DNA of 14,567 nt from Treponema sp. (lineage in GTDB: Bacteria; Spirochaetota; Spirochaetia; Treponematales; Breznakiellaceae), in assembly GCA_031279925.1 (NCBI GenBank), contig JAITHQ010000101.1, positions 1 to 14,567 of the forward strand. Reading direction: 5' to 3'. Numbering within the stretch: the stretch's first letter is position 1; every line of letters begins with the position of its first letter. Below, in pieces: positions 1 through 6,686 of this stretch. Both the position numbers and the translations under genes were made by a program. The notes beneath the pieces were generated by a model. The model made no database searches. It worked only from the letters and a program-made list of their open reading frames with translations, and had not been told where the DNA came from.

Positions 1-57
1 ATTGGCGACTGGCAGGGGCAGGGAATCGATGTAGTCGCGGTAAGGACAATACTATGA
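1..57 (+). CDS. 3' end of an unidentified protein gene (partial)
   Basis: The first frame is open from the window edge and reads 18 codons ending in RTIL before a TGA stop at 55-57. The stop overlaps the start codon of the next gene as ATGA (54-57), a typical translational-coupling junction, which is the main support that this is a real coding end. Too little is visible to name a family. It should belong to the same transcription unit as the following gene. Confidence 0.5.
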   Translation: MGDWQGQGIDVVAVRTIL

Positions 58-500
58 TGGCCGGAAAGCAGCGCAAAACCCCCGAAGATTTTTGGCGGGA
101 ATACGAGGAACAAACCGGCGAGCGGGTAATTGCCCGCAGCCTGGGGCAGTATGTATCCGGCTGGGAGGAATTCGATCCTTTGGCAAACCCCATCTGGGGG
201 CTTATTATTGCGACTAACAGCGGTTTTCGTTTTCATCATTTTCCCCAGGCGAGCTGGATTGACACGCTCTTCCGTGCCGCTTCCAGCGCCGAAGGCCCCA
301 AAGAGAAAACCATTTTTATCCCCAGGGAACGGATTGTTTCCGTAGAGCTGCGCAAAGAGACCAAATGGTGGAAAAAGATTTTTAGTCCCGCCCCGCCGCG
401 TCTTGTTATTCGCTACCAGAGCGAAGCCGGTGCAGAGCGGGAACTGCTGCTATTTGCCGAGTATAAAAACGAGGGAATAGCCGAGGCGATTGCAGGCTGA
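54..500 (+). CDS. Conserved-looking hypothetical protein, 148 aa
   Basis: I do not recognise a named family. The start at 54 has an AAGGA ribosome site (42-46) seven bases upstream and overlaps the preceding stop as ATGA. The reading frame is open to the window edge, so an upstream start cannot be fully excluded. The protein has no signal peptide or membrane segment and should be cytoplasmic. A charged N-terminus (1-30) precedes a core of alternating hydrophobic strands: IWGLIIATNSGFRFHHF near 47-63, then KTIFIPRERIVSVEL and RLVIRYQ, then a final amphipathic helix. This order of strands and one helix, with a basic loop (KETKWWKK), resembles small PH-like domains, but that is inference from pattern only. 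It converges on the flagellar operon and is separated from it by a foldback element. Confidence 0.7.
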   Translation: MMAGKQRKTPEDFWREYEEQTGERVIARSLGQYVSGWEEFDPLANPIWGLIIATNSGFRFHHFPQASWIDTLFRAASSAEGPKEKTIFIPRERIVSVELRKETKWWKKIFSPAPPRLVIRYQSEAGAERELLLFAEYKNEGIAEAIAG

Positions 501-502
501 AA

Positions 503-561
503 TATAGTCAATCCACTTAATCAACAACCCCGCCCTGAAGGGCTAAACTTGACCCACAAAA
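503..561 (+). repeat. Left terminal inverted repeat (59 bp)
   Basis: This arm is the exact reverse complement of 985-1043. It contains its own small palindrome, GCCCTGAAGGGC (532-543). Pairing stops at position 562, where the internal sequences diverge. Confidence 0.95.
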
Positions 562-984
562 AATGGCTCGCTGAAAACCCTACAGGGTGAGGGTAACGGC
601 AGGCTAAAAACCCACCCAAGTACTGCACCCCGTTAAGGGGTGTGGATGAACAACGTTAGGATGGTGTAGCACCAGGAAGTGCCACTGTATGCCAAAAACG
701 GTAGGCGGCCATTAGGCCGCCGTATGTGCGCCGTAGAATCCGCCTACGCATACCCCGCCCGGCTCTATCTTACTGTCATATCGGTGACCGATAAGCGAAT
801 TATGCGCTTTTAAGGTATCGTTATCCCTCCGGGCAGCTTTTACTCCAGCTAAGGTTCAGCCCTTACGGGCTGCCATTAGTACATGGTATGCTCCGGCGCT
901 TAATTCCAGACGTTTTGAGCCTACAGCCACCCCCACCCTGCAGGGAGTTTATTCAGTGTTGAGATGTATTCTTGCATCAAAAAA

Positions 985-1043
985 TTTTGTGGGTCAAGTT
1001 TAGCCCTTCAGGGCGGGGTTGTTGATTAAGTGGATTGACTATA
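985..1043 (-). repeat. Right terminal inverted repeat (59 bp)
   Basis: This arm is the exact reverse complement of 503-561. It contains the palindrome GCCCTTCAGGGC (1003-1014). It ends nine bases before the hairpin at 1052-1075, which may be the native terminator of the leftward operon. Confidence 0.95.
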
Positions 1044-1051
1044 CAACAATT

Positions 1052-1075
1052 GGAACGCGAAAATAAAAGCGTTCC
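1052..1075 (-). terminator. Candidate terminator hairpin of the flagellar operon
   Basis: GGAACGC (1052-1058) and GCGTTCC (1069-1075) form a perfect 7-bp stem with a 10-base A-rich loop on the + strand. Read leftward, the hairpin is followed by AATTGTTGTATAG, a poor U-run, so intrinsic termination is only plausible. It lies 49 bp past the stop codon of the last operon gene, which is the right place. No better terminator is visible in the gap. Confidence 0.35.
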
Positions 1076-1124
1076 GGCGCGCCTTCGAGTGGTATGGGAA
1101 ACTGCACACAGGGCTTTAACTCGC

Positions 1125-1832
1125 TTACCGGCGGCTCATCAGGTTTAGCGCCAGATCAACCTCGGAAAGGCTAATATCCAGCCGGGAGGCGATTTCGGCA
1201 GGGGAAAGGCCCCGTGCGGACATTTCGGCAATTTGCGTTTTGCGCCGGGATTTTGCGGCTGGTTTTTTGGCATTACCCCCGTCCTCATCGTTTGAACCAG
1301 CATGATGCGCCGTGCGTTTTCTGCCGGGGTGTCTTCGGGCCTTTGCTTCCCGCGTTGCCGGTTCCGTGCTTTCGCCGGCAATAGCGGCCTCCTCTGGCAC
1401 ATGTTGCACGGGTACAGGCGGCGCTTCCGCCGGGTTTTGGCTGTCCGCCGCTAAAGGCGGAACGGGACGGCTTTCGCTCTGGGGCGGCGGGCCGGCATCT
1501 TTCTGCTGGTTCAGGGCGGAGCGAATGCCCCTGCCCAAATTGGCGTACATGGCTTCGCTGCTGCGGCTGCGGTCCAGTTCCCGCAGGTAAACGGCAATGC
1601 GTTTGTCTGTATCATCAAGTGTCTGCTTAAGGGATTTTATCCGTTCTTCCACCAAAAGCGAATCCCGGTCGGTGGCGGAATCTATTTCAGCAATTAACCG
1701 GTAAACCTCGGCGCGGTATTCTGCCAAAAGCTGCTCCGCAGCCGTGTTTCGCTTTATATACCAGCGGAAAAAGAAGAAGGAAAAAACACAAATCGCACAG
1801 CTAAAAGCCGAAAGAATAATAGGCGCCGTCAT
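1125..1832 (-). CDS. Membrane-anchored coiled-coil protein with C-terminal HTH, SwrB-like architecture
   Basis: 235 residues. One N-terminal membrane helix (about 4-23), followed by RWYIKR, which predicts a cytoplasmic body; a charged coiled-coil region (30-90); a Pro/Ala-rich then basic linker (110-195); and a terminal helix-turn-helix-like segment (198-233) containing ARGLSPAEIASRLDISLSEV. The same plan of membrane helix, coiled coil and terminal HTH-like segment is known for the SwrB/DUF6115 family, which promotes flagellar basal-body maturation in Bacillus and is encoded just after sigD. The similarity here is architecture plus position, not a proven match. The start at 1832 follows the previous stop by 8 bp with a modest AGAAAGA ribosome site overlapping that stop. 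It is the last gene of the operon. It could alternatively be a membrane-bound transcription regulator. Confidence 0.8.
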   Translation of the reverse strand: MTAPIILSAFSCAICVFSFFFFRWYIKRNTAAEQLLAEYRAEVYRLIAEIDSATDRDSLLVEERIKSLKQTLDDTDKRIAVYLRELDRSRSSEAMYANLGRGIRSALNQQKDAGPPPQSESRPVPPLAADSQNPAEAPPVPVQHVPEEAAIAGESTEPATREAKARRHPGRKRTAHHAGSNDEDGGNAKKPAAKSRRKTQIAEMSARGLSPAEIASRLDISLSEVDLALNLMSRR

Positions 1833-1840
1833 GGTTCTTT

Positions 1841-2179
1841 CTAAAGGCTAATATCTATGTTTCTGCCAAGACAAGGGTCCCGAAAAACCGTCGTCTGCCC
1901 TTTATCCTGCCCGGCCTCTTTCGGTGTTTGTTCTTTTTTTTTGCCTTGAGCGCCGCCGCCATCCTGCCCGCGCGAACCACGGTCCTTAACTTTCTCCGCG
2001 CCTTCGCCGGTATTCTGGGCTTCGTTTACCGACTGTATATGAGCCTCCGTTTTCCGCTGAAGTTGAACGCCCTGAATTGCCTGCTGAACCGCAAGACCTT
2101 CCCGCTGGGCGCTTTGGGTCTTGCCAACTTTGTCAATCTGGGTAAACAGGGTTTGAAGGTCAATTGGTTGTAAAGCCAT
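1841..2179 (-). CDS. Small conserved-looking hypothetical protein in the flagellar operon, 112 aa
   Basis: No named family recognised. I chose the ATG at 2177-2179 because AAGGGG sits four bases upstream; the frame also contains an ATG at 2201-2203 that would add eight basic residues and lacks a better ribosome site. The chosen start lies inside the end of the FapA-like gene (20-bp overlap), indicating coupling. The protein begins MALQPIDLQTLFTQIDKVGK, a probable amphipathic region, continues as a helical Gln-rich stretch to about residue 60, then a Lys/Gly/Gln-rich disordered segment, and ends with FRDPCLGRNIDISL, a compact tail that looks conserved. No signal peptide or membrane helix is present. 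An A9 run (1934-1942) lies in the disordered part. Its position implies a flagellar accessory role, by inference only. Confidence 0.75.
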   Translation of the reverse strand: MALQPIDLQTLFTQIDKVGKTQSAQREGLAVQQAIQGVQLQRKTEAHIQSVNEAQNTGEGAEKVKDRGSRGQDGGGAQGKKKEQTPKEAGQDKGQTTVFRDPCLGRNIDISL

Positions 2180-4124
2180 CCAGCCCCTTCTTTGTTTCTT
2201 CATCAGGTTCCTCGTATTTGGTTACCCTGATAAGATCGTTTTCCAAAATAAAAGTAACCGCTTTGTATTCGGTTCTAACTTCATCCTTGGCATCCCGAAT
2301 CATTATCTTGACGCCCGGATACACCTTTGCGGAAGCCGACACCCGGGCCCGTACATTCATGCTGTTCAGAATCTCTTTTGCCTTAACAATATCTGCATCG
2401 GTCTTTTTTAAATCCGCTATCAGGGTTTGGCGCGTGTCCATCAATTCCTGCATATAGGCCATCTTGTCTTCGGGAAGGGTCTTTCGCTGTTTTTTAATAT
2501 TGATAAGGGTTTGAAGATTGAGTTTTATTTCTTCAAGCTGCTTTTCCGCAGATGCCTTTGCATCTTGCAGCTTATTAAGCTCTTCCTTGACTTTGGGATC
2601 AAAACCGACTTCGCAGATTGTCTCGGTACCGCTTGTGGGGTTTCCCAGCACTTTGGCATTGATTTCCTCCGACGCCCGCAGGCATCCGCCCATAATATGC
2701 GCCCGTTTTCCCTCGCAGATGATTCGGCTATGCGCATCAATATGGGAATTGATAATCCCATCCGAGGCTACCACCATATTTCCCGCTTCGACAAACGCGT
2801 TTTCGATAAAACGCGACCACAGGGACCTTCCGGCGCGGATGCTGCCGCCGCTCTTTCCGTTGATCCCCTGGTGAATAATAATATCGCCTTCCGCATCCAA
2901 TTCCGCTTTTGCTACGGTTCCGTTCACCTCGATATTACCCGCAGCCTTGATGCAAAATCCATCCTCGACGCTTCCCTTGACTATTACCGTACCAAGAAAG
3001 ATGATATTGCCGGTTTTAAGGTTCACATCGCCCTCAACGGTATACACCGGCTCAACGTTTATTAAACCGCCGGCCAGCACTACCTGCCCGTTTATGGTGG
3101 CAAGGATGCTTTCGCCGTCTTCGGCAATACGGACATTGTTGCCAAGCGGCATGTTGGTTTCTTTGCCGTCTTTGGCGGGGAGCGTTTTCCCCGTTATGGT
3201 TCTTCCGTCTTTCCCTTTCTCCGGGGGCATTCGTTTGGCCACAGGCTGGTTTGCGGTAACGTTCTGAATAATATTGAGTTCTTTGAAGTTTACCCGGCCA
3301 TTGCTCCCTTCCCGAAGTTTTACTTTGGTTTGATCGGTTTCAAAATTGTATTGAACATGCGCATCCTTGCCGTCAACAGGCTTGGTGCCTTCCGCCGCTT
3401 CCAATTTTTCCCGGTAAACAGGCCGGTCTACCAATTCCCGCAGAAAATCTTCTTTTATTCCATGGTACACATGGTTGTTTTTCAGAAAACTGATGTAGGA
3501 TTCGTATGAAATATCGCAGCCGCCTTCTCCAGGCGGCGTAATCTGAATAAAAGCCTTCATTTCGTCATCGGTGATTTCTACCGACATTGAGCTGTCTTGA
3601 GTGGGACGGTGTTCAAATATGCCGACTTTGACAGGTTCGCCGGACGCTTCCTCTACAACAGTGGCGACCAGTTCCATATTAACGTCTGTTATCTTTCGGT
3701 TATGGAGCACATCCATAGCGTAGGCTTCTATCGCTTTCCTGCCCCCGCCAACCGGAGGCGTAACTTTAAGCAAGGCGTCGCCCCCCGATTGCAGAAATAC
3801 AAAAACATCGCCGTCTTTGTCTTCTATAATGGGAACATCGGCGTCAATTGCATCACCGAAGGCTTCTTCCTGTTGTTTCTTCTTTTTGGTCAATGCCCGT
3901 TCATAGGCCTGTATCTTCCAGTCTTTTTTCCCGGTTCCCAGAAAACCGGGAAAACCCCTTTCGAGTATCTCGTATTCAACACGGCGGACCGGAATATCAA
4001 GCAGGGTAGCCGCTTCGCTTACAGCATTTTCAAGTGTAGGCGCGCTAGTTTCGACCGAGCGTATAGCGCGGTCCTGTTCCAAACGGCCTTTAACGATTTC
4101 CTGCAGTTGGACAAAATCAACCAT
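2160..4124 (-). CDS. fapA: FapA-family (DUF342) flagellar assembly protein A with N-terminal Jag-N domain
   Basis: 654 residues. Residues about 25-75 match the Jag N-terminal pattern (TLENAVSEAATLLDIP followed by ERGFPGFLGTGKKDWKI). From about 185 the FapA/DUF342 layout begins: an alpha/beta N-terminal part, then about 290-500 a repeated beta-strand region rich in turns such as VEGDVNLKTGNIIFLGTV and AGNIEVNGTV, typical of the parallel beta-helix of this family. A strongly charged coiled coil (510-590) and a short beta tail follow. The family is linked with flagellar assembly and polar localisation in Vibrio, but the biochemical role is unsettled. The start at 4124 has a good GAGGTG ribosome site five bases upstream and lies 24 bp after the sigma gene. 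No signal peptide; cytoplasmic. The gene symbol reflects the family, not a proven orthologue. Confidence 0.88.
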   Translation of the reverse strand: MVDFVQLQEIVKGRLEQDRAIRSVETSAPTLENAVSEAATLLDIPVRRVEYEILERGFPGFLGTGKKDWKIQAYERALTKKKKQQEEAFGDAIDADVPIIEDKDGDVFVFLQSGGDALLKVTPPVGGGRKAIEAYAMDVLHNRKITDVNMELVATVVEEASGEPVKVGIFEHRPTQDSSMSVEITDDEMKAFIQITPPGEGGCDISYESYISFLKNNHVYHGIKEDFLRELVDRPVYREKLEAAEGTKPVDGKDAHVQYNFETDQTKVKLREGSNGRVNFKELNIIQNVTANQPVAKRMPPEKGKDGRTITGKTLPAKDGKETNMPLGNNVRIAEDGESILATINGQVVLAGGLINVEPVYTVEGDVNLKTGNIIFLGTVIVKGSVEDGFCIKAAGNIEVNGTVAKAELDAEGDIIIHQGINGKSGGSIRAGRSLWSRFIENAFVEAGNMVVASDGIINSHIDAHSRIICEGKRAHIMGGCLRASEEINAKVLGNPTSGTETICEVGFDPKVKEELNKLQDAKASAEKQLEEIKLNLQTLINIKKQRKTLPEDKMAYMQELMDTRQTLIADLKKTDADIVKAKEILNSMNVRARVSASAKVYPGVKIMIRDAKDEVRTEYKAVTFILENDLIRVTKYEEPDEETKKGLDGFTTN

Positions 4125-4148
4125 TGCTACACCTCTTTAATACCAGCA

Positions 4149-4937
4149 TTACACAATACCTTTACGAATATTGGTCAGTTTTGATCTAAGACGGAGTATT
4201 GCCTTTGTATGCAGCTGGGATACCCTGGATTCGGTAACCTCCAAAACCCGCCCAATATCTTTTAAGGTTAAATCCTCGTAGTAATACAGAATCAGTATCT
4301 TTTTTTCTTTATCGGGCAGTTCATTAATAGCGGCCACTATTACCTGGCGGATCACTTCCTTTTCGACTACAACATCGGGATTAAGGCTCATGGGGGACTC
4401 TATACTGTCCGCGATGGATACCTTGTCATTTTCGTCACCGGAGAACCACACATCATTAATCGAAATGATAGAGGTGGTGGAAATTTTCTGTAAAGTTTTA
4501 AGATACTCCGATTCATCCATTCCCAGAGCGCCGGCAATTTCCTGATCCGAAGCGGTTCTGCCAAGCTGGGCTTCAAGGGAACTTATGGTTGCTTCGATTT
4601 CGCGGGTTTTTTGCCGGATCGAGCGGGGAACCCAGTCGATTTGGCGAAGCTCATCAAAAATCGCGCCCCGGATTCGGGTTACCGCATAGGTTTTGAATTT
4701 TACGTTTTTTTCGGGATCGTATTTGTCAATGGCGTCAAGCAGGCCAAAAACGCCAAAACCTACCAAGTCGTCGAATTCAACATTGTGGGGCATTCCCATT
4801 GCGACTTTTCCGGCAACATATTTTACCAGGGGAGCATACTGTTTGATAAACGCCTCTCGAAGCCTTGGATCCCGTGTTTGACGGTACTGCTGCCAGCGTT
4901 CTTCTTCTGTTCTGTCTTCCGGGATGGTGTTCCCCAT
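4149..4937 (-). CDS. fliA: Flagellar RNA polymerase sigma factor (sigma-28, FliA/WhiG type)
   Basis: 262 residues, the usual size for FliA, SigD or WhiG. Region 2 (about 30-100) contains [20 protein letters not shown] and [18 protein letters not shown], followed by the signature DWVPRSIR (101-108). Region 3 spans about 110-160, with [16 protein letters not shown]. Region 4 (about 205-255) has the helix-turn-helix [20 protein letters not shown] (223-242). Region 1.1 is absent, as expected for group 3 sigmas. It should direct late flagellar and chemotaxis gene transcription together with core RNA polymerase. The start has AAGGA six bases upstream. A 9-bp hairpin sits in the 46-bp gap before the gene and might tune its expression. 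No gene for the anti-sigma factor FlgM is visible in the window. Confidence 0.96.
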   Translation of the reverse strand: MGNTIPEDRTEEERWQQYRQTRDPRLREAFIKQYAPLVKYVAGKVAMGMPHNVEFDDLVGFGVFGLLDAIDKYDPEKNVKFKTYAVTRIRGAIFDELRQIDWVPRSIRQKTREIEATISSLEAQLGRTASDQEIAGALGMDESEYLKTLQKISTTSIISINDVWFSGDENDKVSIADSIESPMSLNPDVVVEKEVIRQVIVAAINELPDKEKKILILYYYEDLTLKDIGRVLEVTESRVSQLHTKAILRLRSKLTNIRKGIV

Positions 4938-4955
4938 AACCTATCCTTTGATGCT

Positions 4956-4979
4956 GTTCCAAAATACCGGTTTTGGAAC
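4956..4979 (-). promoter_or_regulatory. Intercistronic hairpin upstream of fliA
   Basis: GTTCCAAAA (4956-4964) and TTTTGGAAC (4971-4979) form a perfect 9-bp stem with the 6-base loop TACCGG. It begins four bases after the stop of the preceding gene and ends before the fliA ribosome site. No U-run follows in the direction of transcription, so a full intrinsic terminator is unlikely. A processing site, mRNA stabiliser or partial attenuator is more plausible. Confidence 0.55.
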
Positions 4980-4983
4980 GAAC

Positions 4984-5742
4984 TCATTTATCTTTTTGCA
5001 GTACCGTCCGTATGCCGGCGGCAATTTCCTTGGGATCAAAATCGCCGTCAAATTTTTGCGGCTTGCTGCCGGCGGATCTTCGCTCCGGTTCAAACATTTC
5101 AGCCGGTTTTGAAGGAATATCTTCCAGATCAACCGAAAAAGTACCCGTCACGGATTCCAAATCCGGCGCGGCGCTCTCTTCAACGCCGGAATCGCCTGAG
5201 GGAACAAATCCACCGAAATCCATGGAAAAAACGCTTGAATCCGAAGTATCCGCAACGCCGTCTCCGCCGGAACTATTTTTTTCCCTATTATAAGTATAGC
5301 CATCTTCCGCTTTCTGATCCATACCTTGCCCTGCCCCGCCATCCCGTACGGTTTTGGCGCCTGCCGCCGGGTCTACCGCGCCGGAAATAAGGTCAGCAAT
5401 ATTCCCCACATCAGAAGGATCCGGCAAACCACGGTTTGATTCCGGCAGGGCGGCGCCGGAAGTATCCCCCAGTGTGATATTTACCCGGGATCCGGGGGAT
5501 GGCGCGGAAAAAGGATCGTCTGACGGCTCTAAGCCGCTGTCCACTTCATCTAAAGCCAGAAGCTCCGGCAGGAAGGTATTAATCAGGAACCAGGACCCCG
5601 CGCCAAAAGTAAAAAACACCGCGCCAAAAACCAAGGCCCTGATTATCGCATGGGAAAAACCGGCGCTGCTTATGATTCCCAGCGCCAGAGAAAGAACAAG
5701 AGCCGCCACGCCTGCCAGGACGCCCCATCTTATATTAAACAC
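4984..5742 (-). CDS. Hypothetical membrane protein with two N-terminal TM helices, 252 aa
   Basis: No named family recognised. The start is GTG at 5740-5742, supported by a strong GGAGG site five bases upstream and by the 21-bp gap after flhG. Two hydrophobic helices (about 8-24 and 31-56) are followed by a long acidic, Ser/Gly/Asp-rich, probably disordered region (60-225). A short structured tail, about residues 227-252, holds KFDGDFDPKEIAAGIRTVL. A membrane hairpin with a floppy cytoplasmic arm ending in a short helix suggests a scaffold or recruitment factor, which is inference. Its place between flhG and fliA ties it to flagellar number or placement control or to basal-body assembly. The low-complexity middle probably diverges quickly between species. 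Confidence 0.78.
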   Translation of the reverse strand: MFNIRWGVLAGVAALVLSLALGIISSAGFSHAIIRALVFGAVFFTFGAGSWFLINTFLPELLALDEVDSGLEPSDDPFSAPSPGSRVNITLGDTSGAALPESNRGLPDPSDVGNIADLISGAVDPAAGAKTVRDGGAGQGMDQKAEDGYTYNREKNSSGGDGVADTSDSSVFSMDFGGFVPSGDSGVEESAAPDLESVTGTFSVDLEDIPSKPAEMFEPERRSAGSKPQKFDGDFDPKEIAAGIRTVLQKDK

Positions 5743-5763
5743 GGTTTCCTCCCCGGCTGTCCG

Positions 5764-6681
5764 CTAGGAACGGCCAAAAATTTTTTTGAACATGGAACCA
5801 GCCCCAGCGGCGTCGCCAATCTTGTTCTTGTCTATCCGTTCTACAAGGTGCTGAATGCAGAGGCTTGCCTTGCACTTGGGATCAACTATCATAAAGGGCT
5901 TTTGCCGCAGTACCGCATGGGGTACTGATTGATCATCATAAATGAATCCCAGATAGTCAACCTTAAGACTAAGGAACTGACCGGCGATATTGATCATACG
6001 GTCCGCCACATTCTTTGCTTCGGCTGCGCCCCGCGCCCGGTTTACTACCAGTTTAAGCCCCATATTCATGGCGTCGTATTCCGTGGCTATGATCTTGATA
6101 ATCCCGTAAGCATCGGTTATGGCCGTAGGCTCCGGGGTGGTGACAATTATCGCATCATCGGCGGCGGCGATAAAGTCAAGCACATTGCCCGAAACGCCGG
6201 CGCTGGTATCGATAATGATAATATCCGCAAAGGACAGCGTATCCAGCTCGCGGATAAAGTTCTGCCGCTCCTGTTCGCCCATATTGGCGATTTGTGAGAA
6301 ACCCGAAGCGCCGGCCACTATTGATATACCGTACTCTGTTTCTACAAGGATTTCCCGTATGGTTTTTTGTCGTTTTATTACATGGTAGAGGTTATATTTT
6401 GGTATCATATTCAGCATAACATTAACATTGGCAAGCCCCAGATCGGCGTCCATAACCACAACCTTTTTTCCAATCCGGGCAAAGGCAAGGGCCATATTTA
6501 CCGAAAGATTGGTTTTGCCAACGCCGCCCTTGCCGGAAGTAACCGTAATAATTCGCGTCTTTTTGCCGCCGCTGTCAACGCCGTGTAAAGGGGAGCGCTT
6601 TCTTGATTTATCAACGGATGCGCCGGAAACATCCCTTCTCTGCCGCATGATCTCCCGCAGCTTTTCCGCCTGATCTTCCAT
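5764..6681 (-). CDS. flhG: FlhG (YlxH/FleN) MinD-like ATPase, flagellar number regulator
   Basis: The N-terminus MEDQAEKLREIM matches the DQAxxLR element characteristic of FlhG. The deviant Walker A motif SGKGGVGKT lies at about residues 49-57, with MDADLGLANVN and IIIDTSAGVSG as the other ATPase motifs of the ParA/MinD class. FlhG controls FlhF activity and so limits flagellar number. I chose the ATG at 6679-6681 because GGAG lies nine bases upstream and the protein then starts at the family motif. The ATG at 6694-6696 adds MELKR, overlaps the flhF stop by 10 bp and has no good ribosome site. The C-terminus SMFKKIFGRS could act as a short membrane-binding helix as in MinD. The gene immediately follows flhF. 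Confidence 0.95.
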   Translation of the reverse strand: MEDQAEKLREIMRQRRDVSGASVDKSRKRSPLHGVDSGGKKTRIITVTSGKGGVGKTNLSVNMALAFARIGKKVVVMDADLGLANVNVMLNMIPKYNLYHVIKRQKTIREILVETEYGISIVAGASGFSQIANMGEQERQNFIRELDTLSFADIIIIDTSAGVSGNVLDFIAAADDAIIVTTPEPTAITDAYGIIKIIATEYDAMNMGLKLVVNRARGAAEAKNVADRMINIAGQFLSLKVDYLGFIYDDQSVPHAVLRQKPFMIVDPKCKASLCIQHLVERIDKNKIGDAAGAGSMFKKIFGRS

Positions 6682-6686
6682 TCTCT

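Larger units (their letters stand above)
503..1043. mobile_element. 541-bp foldback (MITE-like) element with 59-bp perfect terminal inverted repeats
   Basis: Positions 503-561 and 985-1043 are perfect inverted repeats. Inside them a second pair, 577-611 against 912-946, matches at 27 of 35 positions without gaps, and the segment near 619-643 resembles the complement of about 855-885. The element is therefore a long imperfect hairpin. No substantial reading frame lies inside, so it would be non-autonomous. The ends begin TATAGTCA, so a TA target duplication flanking TAGTCA ends is possible; no longer duplication is visible. It starts two bases after the stop codon of the + strand gene and ends 81 bases before the last codon of the - strand operon, a neutral site between convergent genes. 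It could instead be a relic of a larger insertion sequence. Confidence 0.65.

Noticed and set aside
503..561. Intrinsic terminator for the + strand gene ending at 500
   Set aside because: The arm holds the palindrome GCCCTGAAGGGC but no following T-run, and it is better explained as part of the 59-bp inverted repeat.
562..984. Possible remnant of a transposase or TnpB gene, or of its guide RNA, inside the foldback element
   Set aside because: Short open stretches read peptides such as TLQGEGNGR and SLQGVGVAV, but stops interrupt every frame and no catalytic motif is visible. The two peptides come from the inner inverted repeat, so the similarity reflects DNA symmetry rather than a gene.
503..1043. 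CRISPR array
   Set aside because: The palindromes differ in sequence and length, spacing is not constant enough, and no direct repeat-spacer pattern or cas gene is present.
2427..3065. Long + strand frame of about 210 codons opposite the FapA-like gene
   Set aside because: It lies fully antisense to a well-supported gene, has no recognisable motif, and its composition is that of the reverse strand of coding DNA.
4611..5390. + strand frame of about 260 codons opposite fliA and the two-TM protein gene
   Set aside because: It is antisense to both genes, without a supported start or motif, and ends in a Pro/Arg-rich stretch typical of spurious frames.
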